From positions 1-57,957 of the forward strand of contig VBKI01000069.1 in NCBI GenBank assembly GCA_005879535.1: a stretch of DNA of 57,957 nucleotides, in the 5' to 3' direction. The DNA comes from Deltaproteobacteria bacterium. Its GTDB lineage: Bacteria > Myxococcota > Myxococcia > Myxococcales > 40CM-4-68-19. Position numbers and translations under genes: made by a program. How positions within the stretch are numbered: the stretch's first letter is position 1; each line of letters opens with the position of its first letter. Shown here in pieces: positions 16,717 to 26,006 of the stretch. The notes under the pieces were generated by a model. It was not told the origin of the DNA. It was given only the letters and a program-made list of their open reading frames with translations, and ran no database searches.

Positions 16717-17811
16717 TCATCGTTGCACACGCGCGCCGACCTCGCGGTCGACGACGTTGAGCGTCCGCTTCACGTCGAATGCGGTGGCGTTCGTCAGCAG
16801 AACGGTGCCGACTTCGGCCTCGGGATAGATGCGCATCTCGCAGTGGAATCCGCCGCCTCCCCCTTCCTTGAAGTAGAACCGCGTCCCACCCAGGTCGCCG
16901 ATGTGCCACCCGAGCGTCATCGGAACGGGCTTTCCACCCGCTTGCTGCTGCTCGAAGAACAGATGTCGCCTCGAATCGTCGAAGAGAACGGAGCGTGGAC
17001 GCAGTTGGTCCTGAAGAAACTTCCCGAATCCGCGAGCGGTTCCCACCAGCCCCCCGAAGGCCGGGCCGTTCAGGTAATGGGGCTCGATCCGGAGCCATTT
17101 GCCTTCGTAGTCGCCGATGAGCTCGCCGGAGATGAGGAATCCCTTGAGCAGGTTCATCAGCGAGTACTTCTCCAGGTATCCATTGGCGTGCGGGACGGAC
17201 GCCGCAATGGCGTAGCCCACCTCGTCGGGTGCGATCCCCAGCGGTCCGAGGACGTGCCGCGCGACGAAACCGGTGAACGCTTCGCCGCTGGCGTACTCGA
17301 CGATTCTTCCGAGCAGCCAGTAGCCGATGTTCGAATAGGCGTATCGGGTGCCGGGCGCCGAACGCAGCCGGGGGCTTGCGGCGAGGACCGCGGCGAGCGA
17401 CCGACCCTCCTCGAACCTCGCGTGCTGCGCGGCCGGGTGCACCCAGCGCAGGGGGATCGGATTCGGGATCCCGGACGTATGTGACAGGAGCTGGCGGACC
17501 GTAATGTCCGCGGCGTAGGGAACCTCGGGCAGATGGCGGCGGATCGATTCGTCGAGCCCGAGCTTGCCGAGGCCGATCAGCTGCAGCGTCGCCGCGGCGG
17601 TGATCGTCTTGCTCATCGAGTACGCCATCAGCGTCGTGCGGGGCTCGATGGGAATGCGTCGGGCGATGTCCGCCCAGCCACCGGTGAGCTCGAACAGCGT
17701 GTCTCGCGCGTCGACGGCGAGATACTGCAGCCCCGGCGTTGCGGACGCCTCGATCGACGAATCGAGCGAGCGCCGGACCGCAGCCTCAGTGCGGGACTGG
17801 TTTCGCGGCAC
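16717..17811 (-). CDS. Beta-lactamase-fold serine hydrolase (class C-like)
   Basis: A 364-residue protein of the penicillin-binding/class C family. The SxxK nucleophile is S65-M-S-K68 in AYSMSKT and the YxN-type second motif is Y159-S-N. Relatives are esterases, D-amino-acid peptidases and transpeptidase-like proteins. No signal peptide is evident, so it may be cytoplasmic, which argues against cell-wall beta-lactam resistance. It overlaps the SDR gene by 26 bases and is the last of a three-gene minus-strand operon. The start is GTG at 17811. Confidence 0.88.
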   Translation of the reverse strand: MPRNQSRTEAAVRRSLDSSIEASATPGLQYLAVDARDTLFELTGGWADIARRIPIEPRTTLMAYSMSKTITAAATLQLIGLGKLGLDESIRRHLPEVPYAADITVRQLLSHTSGIPNPIPLRWVHPAAQHARFEEGRSLAAVLAASPRLRSAPGTRYAYSNIGYWLLGRIVEYASGEAFTGFVARHVLGPLGIAPDEVGYAIAASVPHANGYLEKYSLMNLLKGFLISGELIGDYEGKWLRIEPHYLNGPAFGGLVGTARGFGKFLQDQLRPRSVLFDDSRRHLFFEQQQAGGKPVPMTLGWHIGDLGGTRFYFKEGGGGGFHCEMRIYPEAEVGTVLLTNATAFDVKRTLNVVDREVGARVQR

Positions 17812-18595
17812 TCTGGGGAGCAGGGTTGAGCGAGGCGGCGACGGCGCGTACCGCCGATCGCGGGCTGACGCGCAGCAGCTGCACGCCGAACTTGTTCTTC
17901 ATCCCATGGACCACGATCGGCTTGCCGGCCATCATCGCGCGGTACCCCTGGCGCGCGACGATGGCCGGGGACGCCGCGCCCATCCGGAAGAGGCGCGATC
18001 GATCGTTTCCCGCGACGGTGGAGAATTCGGTGGCCGTGGCGCCCGGGCAGCTCACGGTGGCGGTCACTCCCGTGCCTCGCAGCTCGTACGAGAGCGCCTC
18101 CGTGAACGAGTTCACGAACGCCTTGCTCGCGTAGTACGCCGCCATGAACGGCCCGGGCTGGAACCCGGCCGTCGATCCGATGTTGAGGATGCGTCCGCTC
18201 TTTCGCGCGATCATCGCCGGCAGCAGTGCGCGGGTGAGAGAGACCAGCGAGACGACGTTCACCTGGATCATCTCCAGCTCGCGGTCCGCATCGATCTCGG
18301 CGAATGCCCCGCTGGTCCCAAAGCCGGCGTTGTTCACGAGGAACGCCACCTCCAGCCCGATGCGGCGCAGATCCTCGAGCACGCGCCCCGGCCCGTCGGC
18401 GGACCCGAGGTCGGCCGCGATGACGTGCGCCCGGACGCGATGCTTCCCTTCGAGCTCCTTGGCCAGTGCCTCGAGCCGGTCGCGCCTACGCGCGACCAGG
18501 ACGACGTCGAACCCGTCGGCTGCGAACAGTTTCGCGTACTCGAGCCCGAGACCGGCCGACGCGCCGGTGATCAGCGCGGCATTCCCGCTGGACAT
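17786..18595 (-). CDS. Short-chain dehydrogenase, SDR family
   Basis: A 269-residue SDR with the classic NAD(P)-binding [13 protein letters not shown] and catalytic YYASKAF. A helix-rich C-terminus follows, rich in Pro/Ala at the end. The Arg-rich [10 protein letters not shown] after strand 2 favours NADP. The substrate is unknown. It lies 10 bases after the upstream amidotransferase-like gene and overlaps the serine hydrolase, so it is translated within that operon. Confidence 0.88.
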   Translation of the reverse strand: MSSGNAALITGASAGLGLEYAKLFAADGFDVVLVARRRDRLEALAKELEGKHRVRAHVIAADLGSADGPGRVLEDLRRIGLEVAFLVNNAGFGTSGAFAEIDADRELEMIQVNVVSLVSLTRALLPAMIARKSGRILNIGSTAGFQPGPFMAAYYASKAFVNSFTEALSYELRGTGVTATVSCPGATATEFSTVAGNDRSRLFRMGAASPAIVARQGYRAMMAGKPIVVHGMKNKFGVQLLRVSPRSAVRAVAASLNPAPQSAAKPVPH

Positions 18596-18605
18596 GACGA
18601 CTCCT

Positions 18606-19430
18606 CTAGAGCGACCGGACGTCGGTCAGACTCCGCGGGATGGCGATCACTTCGCGCTCAGCCACTTCGCGGAACCCATCGGTGGACGCCGCTCCGGAGA
18701 GCACCATCGCTGCGTGCAGCATGCGGTGCGACTTCACCCGCGGGTCCAACTCGTTCGCACCGGGGCCGATCTCACAGCGGGCGCACGGAATCAGCCCGTC
18801 GATCACGCCGACGAGTAGCGGATGCCCGCGGCGAAGCGCCGCCATGACGCGCCCGTTGCTGACCACCGCGGCGATGCCCGGGAGCGGTTGCCCCAGCTGC
18901 TCGAAGGCGCGCTCCGCTTCGCCGACGGCGGCGGCCAGCGCGCGGGCAGCGGTCTCTGCGTCCAGCTCGTGGTCGTCGAGACGTCCGACGTCGCGCAGCC
19001 GCGACAGGAAGGTGAAGAACAGGCCCTCGGCGGCGGAGTCGCCCTTCACCGAGCGCCGCAGATAGTCGGGGAGACCCTTGACGAGCGCGGGCCGGATCGG
19101 CGCCAGCGACTCGGGTTGGCCGGCGGTGGCGAACAGCCAGCGCTTGAAGCGGAACGGCAACGTCGTCTGCTCGTTGAACGAGCGCGAAGACGACCCCGCG
19201 GTCCCGCTGCAGATCAGCGCTGCCTCGCTCTCCACTCCGTCGGCGACCTTCTCGGGCAAGACGGCCTGCCCGCCGAGCGGCCGCTTGCGCAGCAGCAGAT
19301 CATCGCTCTGGAAAAAGCCGACGCCAGCGGCACGCTCCGCGGACCCGAGCGAAACGCGGCCCGCGAGCCTTCGCAGCACGCAGCCGAGGAGCGTCGCATC
19401 GGATTGATGGGTGGCGAGGAACTCTGCCAA
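18606..19430 (-). CDS. GATase-II-like protein lacking the catalytic cysteine
   Basis: A 274-residue protein with the layout of YafJ/EgtC-type class II glutamine amidotransferases: an N-terminal strand, [19 protein letters not shown], a [21 protein letters not shown] segment, then WLFATAG and [13 protein letters not shown]. True family members begin Met-Cys, the Cys being the nucleophile; here the N-terminus is MAEFLATHQ and the usual AHNG is ATAG. Catalysis is therefore doubtful. The start is a TTG (19430) after GAGGGAGGGC. A wrong start hiding the Cys is a possibility, but no Met-Cys occurs upstream in frame before the intergenic region. Confidence 0.6.
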   Translation of the reverse strand: MAEFLATHQSDATLLGCVLRRLAGRVSLGSAERAAGVGFFQSDDLLLRKRPLGGQAVLPEKVADGVESEAALICSGTAGSSSRSFNEQTTLPFRFKRWLFATAGQPESLAPIRPALVKGLPDYLRRSVKGDSAAEGLFFTFLSRLRDVGRLDDHELDAETAARALAAAVGEAERAFEQLGQPLPGIAAVVSNGRVMAALRRGHPLLVGVIDGLIPCARCEIGPGANELDPRVKSHRMLHAAMVLSGAASTDGFREVAEREVIAIPRSLTDVRSL

Positions 19431-19550
19431 AAAAACTGCCCTCCCTCATTCGCAATGTGCGTCTTGTAGGATCGTAGCGCACCCCTCGAGCGCACGCCAA
19501 TTGGTCGATCTTTGGACCCCCCTCGGGGCCACGGTAGACTCGCGCCACTT

Positions 19551-21158
19551 ATGGCCGAACCCGGCGACGTCGCTATCGGCATCGACCTGGGGACCAGCTA
19601 CAGCTGCGTCTCCATCATCGAAAACGCCCAAACCGCCGTGATCCCGAACGAATGGGGCGAGCGCACGCACGCGAGCGTCGTCAGCTTTCTCGAGGACGGC
19701 ACGGTGCTCGTCGGCAACAGCGCCAAGCGCAACATCATCACCAACGCCGACAACACCGTGTACAGCGCCAAGCGCCTGATCGGCCGCTTCTACTTCTCCG
19801 ACGAGGTGAAGAAGGCCCAGGCGGTGATGCCGTACAAGATCATCGAGGGCGAGAACAACTCCGTCCGCATCCAGATCCGCGAGAACGTCTACTCGCTGCC
19901 CGAGATCTCCGCGCTGGTGCTGAAGGAGATGAAGTCGATCGTCGAAAACTACCTCGGGCACGAAGTGAAGAAGGCGGTGGTCACCGTTCCCGCCTACTTC
20001 AACGACAACCAGCGCCAGGCGACCAAGGACGCGGGGCGGATCGCCGGGTTGGAAGTCCTCCGCATTCTCAATGAGCCGACGGCCGCCGCGCTCGCCTACG
20101 GCTTCGGCAAGGACATTACGCAGAAGATCGCGGTCTACGACCTGGGCGGCGGCACCTTCGACATCTCCATCCTCGAGATCGGCAAGGACGTCTTCGAGGT
20201 GCTCTCCACCGCCGGCGACACGTACCTGGGCGGCGACGACTTCGACGACCGGATCATGACCTGGCTTGCCGAAGGCTTCCTCAAGCAGCACGGGATCGAC
20301 CTGCGCCTCAACAAGTACTGCCTGCAGATGCTCAAGGAGGCCTCCGAGCGCGCCAAGATCGACGTCGGCCGCGACGGCGTCGCCAAGATCCACGTCGAAG
20401 GCATCTGCCAGGATCCGGCGGGCAAGGTGATGGATCTCACCGCCCAGCTGACCGAGGCCGAGTTCAACCGGATGGTGATGGACCTCGTGCAGCGCACGTT
20501 CAAGGTCTGCGACGAGGCGCTGCAGAGCGCGAAGATGACCGCGCAGGATCTGGATGCCGTCATCCTCGTGGGCGGGCCGACCCGCCTGCCGATCATCCGC
20601 ACCTCGGTGAAGCACTACTTCGGCAAGGACGTGATGGCCGGCATCGACCCCGACGAGGTGGTCGCGATGGGCGCCGCCATCCAGGCGAACAGCCTGCTGG
20701 AGGCGAAGGGCGAGGGCGCCGGGTCGCACTACCTCCTCGACGTCACGCCGCTCACGCTGCGCGTGGGCACGGTCGGCGGCTACACCGACAAGATCATCGA
20801 CAAGAACACGCCCATCCCGATCGAGCGGAGCAAGTCGTACACCACCAACCGCGACGGCCAGGAGAAGGTGAAGATCCGCGTCTACCAGGGCGAGTCGAAC
20901 AAGGCGTTCGACTGCGAGATGCTCGGGGAATTCGAGTTCTCCGGGTTTCGCATCGGCTACCGCGGTGAAGTGCGCATCGAGGTGACGTTCGAGATCGACA
21001 CCAACGGCATCGTCAGCGTCACCGCCGCCGACGTAGAGACGGGGCAGAAGACCTCCTGCACGATCCGGTTGTCGTCGGGTCTGACCGAGGACATGATCCA
21101 GGCCGCCCAGTCGAAGAACGCGCGGACCACCCTCGCGCGCGGTGAGGCCGCCGCCTGA
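19551..21158 (+). CDS. Lidless Hsp70 (DnaK paralog)
   Basis: A 535-residue Hsp70. The ATPase domain has GIDLGTSYSC, YDLGGGTFDIS and ILVGGPTRLPIIR; the substrate-binding beta domain begins DVTPLTLRVG. It ends at DMIQAAQSKNARTTLARGEAAA, so the C-terminal alpha-helical lid and the EEVD-like tail of a normal 610-640-residue DnaK are missing. The start MAEPGDV at 19551 is preferred to an earlier Pro-rich extension. It is translationally coupled to a J-domain gene (TGATG) and a CvpA-like gene. Myxobacteria carry several specialised DnaK paralogs, so a housekeeping DnaK role is unlikely. Confidence 0.93.
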   Translation: MAEPGDVAIGIDLGTSYSCVSIIENAQTAVIPNEWGERTHASVVSFLEDGTVLVGNSAKRNIITNADNTVYSAKRLIGRFYFSDEVKKAQAVMPYKIIEGENNSVRIQIRENVYSLPEISALVLKEMKSIVENYLGHEVKKAVVTVPAYFNDNQRQATKDAGRIAGLEVLRILNEPTAAALAYGFGKDITQKIAVYDLGGGTFDISILEIGKDVFEVLSTAGDTYLGGDDFDDRIMTWLAEGFLKQHGIDLRLNKYCLQMLKEASERAKIDVGRDGVAKIHVEGICQDPAGKVMDLTAQLTEAEFNRMVMDLVQRTFKVCDEALQSAKMTAQDLDAVILVGGPTRLPIIRTSVKHYFGKDVMAGIDPDEVVAMGAAIQANSLLEAKGEGAGSHYLLDVTPLTLRVGTVGGYTDKIIDKNTPIPIERSKSYTTNRDGQEKVKIRVYQGESNKAFDCEMLGEFEFSGFRIGYRGEVRIEVTFEIDTNGIVSVTAADVETGQKTSCTIRLSSGLTEDMIQAAQSKNARTTLARGEAAA

Positions 21159-21694
21159 TGGATGAGGGATTCGAGATCGAGGCGCAGGCGCTCGCCCAGG
21201 TCCTCGACGAGCTGGACTACTTCCAGGTGCTCAAAGTGGCGCAGAGCGCCAGCCCGGGCGAGATCAAGGCCGCGTACTACCGCGAGTCGCGGTCATATCA
21301 TCCGGACCGCTTCAGCACCCTGCCGCCGAGCGACATGAAGGAGAACATCGGCCGCATCTACAAGCGCATCAACGAGGCCTACGTCTGCCTTCGCGACGAC
21401 ACCAAGCGGACGAAGTACCTCGCCGACGTTCTCGGCCCCGACCGGCAGAAGAAGCTGCGCTTCGTGGAGGCCAGCGAGCAGGAGCTGAAGAAGGAAAAGG
21501 AGCAGGAAGTGGGAGCGACGCCGCAGGGCCGCAAGTTCTACATGGCGGGCCTCGCGGACATGGCGGCGCAAAAGTTCTCCTCCGCCGAGCGCAACTTCAA
21601 GATGGCGCTCACTTACGAACCCAACAACCCCAACTTCAAGGCGAAGCGGGACGAGGCGGGCAAGCTCATCAAGAACGATATGAGCATCCGGTGA
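21158..21694 (+). CDS. J-domain co-chaperone with C-terminal extension
   Basis: A 178-residue protein with a DnaJ domain near residues 18-85. The HPD motif is H48-P49-D50 (SYHPDRF). A C-terminal region (FSSAERNFKMALTYEPNNPNFKAKRDE) resembles a tetratricopeptide repeat unit. No Gly/Phe or zinc region is present, so this is a class III J-protein. It overlaps the lidless Hsp70 gene by one base and surely stimulates that chaperone's ATPase. Confidence 0.9.
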   Translation: MDEGFEIEAQALAQVLDELDYFQVLKVAQSASPGEIKAAYYRESRSYHPDRFSTLPPSDMKENIGRIYKRINEAYVCLRDDTKRTKYLADVLGPDRQKKLRFVEASEQELKKEKEQEVGATPQGRKFYMAGLADMAAQKFSSAERNFKMALTYEPNNPNFKAKRDEAGKLIKNDMSIR

Positions 21695-22194
21695 ACGCGT
21701 TCGACCTGTTCTGTCTGGTCCTCGTCCTCGCCTTCGGCATCTGGGGCGCGTTCCGCGGCCTCCTCCGGCAGATCTTCGGCCTGATCGGATTCGTGGGCGG
21801 CATCGTGCTCGCCCGCCTCCTGGCGCAGAGCTTCGGCGACGCGTTCGCGAAGGATCTCGGCCTTCCCGTCGCCGTGGCCACGGCGGCAATGGCCATCGCG
21901 CTCTTCCTCGTCGCGGAGATCGCCGCCAAGCTCATCGGCAGGTTCCTGCACAAGCGGATGACCGGCGGCTTCACCAAGACGGTGGAACGCGGCGGCGGCT
22001 TTCTCGTCGGCACCGGCAAGGGCCTCCTGGTGGCGTGGGTGTTCGCTTCGCTGATCGCGCTCTTGCGGCCGCACCTGGAGCATCTGGAGACCGAGACTTC
22101 CCTCGCAAAGCTCGACCTGCCGCACTCGCACGTGCTTTCGGTGGCCCGCGAGGTGAACCTGATCACCGAGCTGCGCGGTCCCCGCAAGACGTAG
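21691..22194 (+). CDS. CvpA-family membrane protein
   Basis: A 167-residue protein with four hydrophobic segments (first LFCLVLVLAFGIWGAFRGLL) and the CvpA-family spacing, including a GRFLHKRMTGGF loop and a GGGFLVGTGKGLLVA helix. CvpA proteins are linked to colicin V production and inner-membrane stress or permeability. The GTG start overlaps the J-protein stop (GTGA), so the three genes form one operon. How a membrane protein relates to the Hsp70 pair is unknown. Confidence 0.85.
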   Translation: MNAFDLFCLVLVLAFGIWGAFRGLLRQIFGLIGFVGGIVLARLLAQSFGDAFAKDLGLPVAVATAAMAIALFLVAEIAAKLIGRFLHKRMTGGFTKTVERGGGFLVGTGKGLLVAWVFASLIALLRPHLEHLETETSLAKLDLPHSHVLSVAREVNLITELRGPRKT

Positions 22195-22491
22195 CGCCTT
22201 CCTGCGCAGGCGGTGCCGGAGAATGACCTATCGTCGAGGGATCGCGATCGCGCGGCGGCGGCGGGTAAATCAAGGTGTGCCGCAGCTCCCGTGAATGAGG
22301 CGACGACGCCAGCATTGAACACGAGATACACCCATACCCCATCGTGCTCGAAAATTCCCGCAAGCTCCCCTTGGCAACTGGCACACGCCGATCCTAGCTG
22401 GCCTTCGTGCCGCAGGTGAGAACAACGGGAAGGCGAAAGTCAGGGGCGCGTTGTTTGATCTTGAATTGGGGAATAATCCTGACTGCCCGGA
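22195..22491. other. 297-base stretch without a gene
   Basis: This gap between the CvpA gene and the protein at 22492-23025 shows no open frame with protein-like composition and no tRNA-like fold. It contains CGCCT-TCCTGCGC-AGGCG (about 22197-22214), a short stem right after the operon, possibly part of a terminator. Confidence 0.5.
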
Positions 22492-23025
22492 TCAGCGGGT
22501 GGGCCAGATGCATTCGACGTCGATGCGCGTGGCCGGGACGCCGAGCGCGACGTCGCGGGTGGCGAACAGCACGAACTCGGGTGACGGCCCGAGCACCATC
22601 TGCCGCATCCAGAGCGAGCCCGCCACGCCGGCAAGCTCTCCGAACAGCTCGGCGTAACGCATCCCCTGCGGCTTGCCGAACCAGTGCGCCACTTTCGCGT
22701 CGACGAACTCCGCCGGCCCTTGCTGCAGCTCGTAGACCCCGCCTGCGCCGCCGCCCGCCATGGCCGCGATGTCGTCGTGTGGCGCCCGTCGCGACCCGCT
22801 CACCGCGCCTTCGTTGAGCATCCCGAGATCGGCAAAGCCGGAGACCCGATACCAGTCCAGATATGCCGGGCCGGGCAGCCACGGAGCGGCGGCGTGGCGC
22901 ATCGAGTGCCCGCCCAGGTAGCCGAGAGGTTTGTCCGACTCCATCGCCTGGAAGAACTCCCCAAGATGCCGCTCGTAGTCGGCCGCTCCCTCGCGCGGCC
23001 AGTGCCAGAACGTGTACGCGAGCAT
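22492..23025 (-). CDS. Conserved-looking protein of unknown function
   Basis: A 177-residue soluble protein rich in aromatic residues, starting MLAYTFWHWPREGAADYERH. The middle, WLPGPAYLDWYRVSGFADLGM, and the end, VALGVPATRIDVECIWPTR, read as natural protein in a single frame. No signal peptide and no known motif is seen. It starts 8 bases after the stop of the ClpX-like gene, so it is probably co-transcribed with it. Confidence 0.65.
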   Translation of the reverse strand: MLAYTFWHWPREGAADYERHLGEFFQAMESDKPLGYLGGHSMRHAAAPWLPGPAYLDWYRVSGFADLGMLNEGAVSGSRRAPHDDIAAMAGGGAGGVYELQQGPAEFVDAKVAHWFGKPQGMRYAELFGELAGVAGSLWMRQMVLGPSPEFVLFATRDVALGVPATRIDVECIWPTR

Positions 23026-23032
23026 CCCTGCC

Positions 23033-24145
23033 TCAGTCGCGCAGCGCTTGCGCGTCGAGCTTCTTCAGGCGCGAGTGCGCGTACCGGCGGTCGATCACCA
23101 GCTGCTCCCCGCGCTTCTCCGGCGCGTCGAACATCACGTCGGCGAGGAGCTCCTCCATGATGCTGCGCAGGGCGCGCGCCCCCAGCTTCTTCTCCACCGA
23201 GTACTCGACGATGGCCCGCAGCGCGCCTTCCTGCAGCTCCAGCTCCACGCCGTCGATCTGCAGCGCCTCCCGGTACTCCCGCGCAAGCGCATCCGGGGGC
23301 TCGGTAAGGATGCGATAGAGCTCCTCCGAGCTCAGCTCCTCGAGCTGGACCTGGACCGGAAGCCGTCCGAGCAGCTCCGCGAGCATCCCGTACTCGATCA
23401 GCTCCTTCACCCGCAGACGCGAGGCGCCCATGCGGCGCCCGGAGCTGCCGAAACCAACCTGGCGATCCACCTGCACCTGGTGCAGGTCGGTGAACGTGCC
23501 CGCGCAGATAAAGAGGATGTCGCTGGTGTCGACCTGGACGAAGTCGTGCTTGTTCCAGTGCTGGGTCACGTTGAGGGGCACGAAGATCTCGCGCCCTTCG
23601 AGAAGCTTGAGCAGGGCCTGCTGCACGCCTTCGCCGCCGATGTCGCGGCTGCCGGCGCCGGTGCGCGCGCTTCCGCTTCGGCGCGCGATCTTGTCGATCT
23701 CGTCGATGAAGATGATCCCGCGCTGGGTGGCGTCGATCGAGTGGCCGCTCTTGAAGAGCAATTCCGCCACCATCACCTCGACATCCTTCCCGTAATAGCC
23801 GGCCTCGGTATATTCAGTGGCGTCCACGACAGTGAACGGCACCTCGAGCAGGTCGGCGAGCTTGCGAGCCATGTGCGTCTTCCCCGAGCCGGTGGGACCC
23901 ATAAGCAGCACGTTCGACTTGCGCAGCAGCGTCGCCTTGCCCAGACGCCGCTGCTCGATGCGCTTGAGGTGCTGGTGGGCCGCGGTGGCGACGGAGCGCT
24001 TTGCGGCCGCCTGGCCGATCACGTACCGGTCGAGGTGGTCGAAGACCTGCCGCGGAGTGAGGATTTTGATGTCGTCGCGGGCAGGCGGCATGCGCCTCGG
24101 CCCGCCGGACGGAGGGAATGAGCGCGTGCGGTCGTCCTTCGGCAT
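23033..24145 (-). CDS. ClpX-like AAA+ unfoldase lacking the zinc domain
   Basis: A 370-residue ClpX-family ATPase. Walker A is GPTGSGKT (83-90), Walker B is IIFIDEID (144-151) and pore loop 1 is GYYG (116-119; GYVG in standard ClpX). QVGFGSSG sits where the ClpP-docking IGF loop of ClpX falls. The N-terminal Cys4 zinc-binding domain, which dimerises and recruits adaptors, is absent; the gene starts MPKDDRTRSF followed by a disordered region. An upstream in-frame extension has no zinc-finger cysteines either. It may work with ClpP on a different substrate set. No clpP is adjacent. Confidence 0.92.
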   Translation of the reverse strand: MPKDDRTRSFPPSGGPRRMPPARDDIKILTPRQVFDHLDRYVIGQAAAKRSVATAAHQHLKRIEQRRLGKATLLRKSNVLLMGPTGSGKTHMARKLADLLEVPFTVVDATEYTEAGYYGKDVEVMVAELLFKSGHSIDATQRGIIFIDEIDKIARRSGSARTGAGSRDIGGEGVQQALLKLLEGREIFVPLNVTQHWNKHDFVQVDTSDILFICAGTFTDLHQVQVDRQVGFGSSGRRMGASRLRVKELIEYGMLAELLGRLPVQVQLEELSSEELYRILTEPPDALAREYREALQIDGVELELQEGALRAIVEYSVEKKLGARALRSIMEELLADVMFDAPEKRGEQLVIDRRYAHSRLKKLDAQALRD

Positions 24146-24264
24146 GACGAGCAGCATACCGCACCTTTGCGCCCGCACGGGCGGCCGGCTCCCGGGCGCT
24201 CCGCGCTTGCGAGGGTCGGATGCGGCACCCAGCTTCCCTTCGGACATCCAGAGGAGACAACCCG

Positions 24265-24555
24265 ATGACGCTTCGGAAATGGATCACTTTCGCTTCCGCG
24301 GCCGCGATGCTCGCCAGCGTGGGCGCCTGCAAGGATACCGGCGGAGGCGGCACGAAGACGACGAGCCCTGAGGGCCGCCGCGGCGAAACCTTGCCGAGGG
24401 CGCGCGGCGCGGATGCAGGCAGCGACATGACCACGGGCACCGGCACTCCGGCGACCAGCCCGGGCGCCCCGACCAGCCCGACCACTCCGACCAGCCCGAG
24501 CTCGACGCCCCCCTCGAGCGACACGAGCGGCAGCAGCTCGGACACGAAACGGTAA
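24265..24555 (+). CDS. Small predicted lipoprotein, Ser/Thr/Pro-rich
   Basis: A 96-residue protein with a lipoprotein-like signal (MTLRKWITFASAAAMLASVGAC, Cys at about 22), then a Gly/Thr-rich stretch and a Pro-Thr-Ser tail (TSPTTPTSPSSTPPSS). GAGGAGA lies 9 bases upstream of the ATG. The mature part is disordered. It diverges from the ClpX-like gene and converges on the aminotransferase. Confidence 0.7.
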   Translation: MTLRKWITFASAAAMLASVGACKDTGGGGTKTTSPEGRRGETLPRARGADAGSDMTTGTGTPATSPGAPTSPTTPTSPSSTPPSSDTSGSSSDTKR

Positions 24556-24581
24556 CGGCTGCATTTCGCAGGCGTCCCCGG

Positions 24582-24634
24582 GCGCCGTCCCGGTGTGCGG
24601 TGGAGCCTCCTCGTAACCGCCGCCGGGACGGCGT
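24582..24634. terminator. Convergent-gene hairpin, possible bidirectional terminator
   Basis: GCGCCGTCCCGG (24582-24593) and CCGGGACGGCGT (24623-24634) pair over 11-12 bases with a 29-base loop. They lie in the 117-base gap between the convergent lipoprotein and aminotransferase genes. There is no T-run. Confidence 0.45.
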
Positions 24635-24672
24635 CGCAAGCGCCGGACCCGGCCGCGGTCCCCCTGCAGCGC

Positions 24673-25974
24673 TCAGCCCACTGCTTTTCTGAGGGCAGTC
24701 TCCACGCGGGGTAGCGCGGCGTCGATGTCGCGCATCGAGACCGCTCCCACGCTGAGGCGGAACCAGCCGTTCTCGCCGCTCAGGCCGAACGCCTGGAACG
24801 GCACCACCGCGAACCCGGCTTCCTCGAGCAGGTACTTGCGGACCTGATCGTTGGTGCGGAACCCGCGCTTCCCGATCAGATCGAACTGGACCGAGAGGTA
24901 GATCGCCCCCTGCGGAGGGATGTCGCGCACCGGCAACCCCGATGCGGTCATGCGTGAAAACCCCTCGTGGAGCCGGTCGAGGCGCTGCTGGAGCCTGCCC
25001 TTGTGCTCGCGAAGGTAGGCGTCCATCGCGGCGTGGTCGCGCAACAGCTCCGCCGTGGCCACCTGCTCGGCGCGCGGCGCCCAGGCCCCGACGTGGCCGA
25101 GGATGTCGCGGATGGCGCCGATCACAGCCCGGGGCCCGATGCACCACCCCACTCGCACTCCGGTGGCGGCGAACGCCTTGGAGATGCCGTCGACGAACAC
25201 CGTGTATCGGGCCACCTCCGGGAGCGCGCGCACGGGAATCTCGTGGCGGGCGCTGCCGAAGGTCAGCATCCAATAGACCTGATCGTAGAGAAGATAGAGC
25301 GGCTTTTCGCCCGCGCGATCGCGCCGGCGGTTCTCGTCCACCACCACCTCGCTGATGCGGACCACCTCTTCCGGCGAGAGGACCGTGCCGGCGGGATTGA
25401 GCGGGGTGTTCAACGCGATCAGGCGCGCCGTCTTCAGCACCGGCTTCAGCGACGCGGCCGTGGGAAGAAAGCCGTGCTCGGGCGCCGTCTCCAGCGGCAC
25501 GCCCCTCGCGCCCACCAGGTGGCAGTAATGGTTGTTGTTCCAGCTCGGCACCGGGTACACGACGGTATCGCCCGGCTCCACCAACGCGCGGTAGGTGGCG
25601 TAGATCACCGGCCGCGAGCCTCCTGCGATCACGATGCTCTCCAGCGGCACCTCGATCTGCAGCCGCTCGCGCCAGAACTCGCGCACGGCCTCCCGCAGGC
25701 GCAGGACGCCATCGCTGGGAGGGTAGTTCGTCTCGCCCGCGGCCAGCGCGCGCAGGGTTCCGTCGCGGAGGCAGTCGGGAATGGGGAACTCCCGCGAGGA
25801 GAAATCTCCGACGGTGAAGTTGGCGATCTTCTGCCCGGCGGTGATCGCGGTGCGGATCTCCGAGGCGATGCGGAGGATCTCCGATCCGATCAGCCCCTTG
25901 GCCATGCCGGAGAGGCCGCGGCGAGGGTCCGGGCCCTCGAGGTCGAGCTGCAGCTTCTCCATGGCGCCGCCCAT
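24673..25974 (-). CDS. PLP-dependent class I/II aminotransferase
   Basis: A 433-residue fold-type I aminotransferase. The PLP Lys is in VDGISKAFAATGVRVGWC, the substrate-binding Asn in LNTPLNPAGTVLS and the PLP-phosphate region in GGSRPVIYA. The C-terminal Arg in WFRLSVGAVS fits a carboxylate-binding role. It is most like aspartate/aromatic aminotransferases; amino-acid specificity cannot be fixed. Start MGGAMEKL at 25974 or MEKLQLDL 12 bases later. Confidence 0.9.
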   Translation of the reverse strand: MGGAMEKLQLDLEGPDPRRGLSGMAKGLIGSEILRIASEIRTAITAGQKIANFTVGDFSSREFPIPDCLRDGTLRALAAGETNYPPSDGVLRLREAVREFWRERLQIEVPLESIVIAGGSRPVIYATYRALVEPGDTVVYPVPSWNNNHYCHLVGARGVPLETAPEHGFLPTAASLKPVLKTARLIALNTPLNPAGTVLSPEEVVRISEVVVDENRRRDRAGEKPLYLLYDQVYWMLTFGSARHEIPVRALPEVARYTVFVDGISKAFAATGVRVGWCIGPRAVIGAIRDILGHVGAWAPRAEQVATAELLRDHAAMDAYLREHKGRLQQRLDRLHEGFSRMTASGLPVRDIPPQGAIYLSVQFDLIGKRGFRTNDQVRKYLLEEAGFAVVPFQAFGLSGENGWFRLSVGAVSMRDIDAALPRVETALRKAVG

Positions 25975-26006
25975 CTACCACAGATTTGTCGGTACAATCG
26001 CCGCGG

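Noticed and set aside
16717-17811. Possible secreted beta-lactamase resistance gene
   Set aside because: No signal peptide is present and it is in an operon with an SDR and an amidotransferase-like gene; a general serine hydrolase is more likely.
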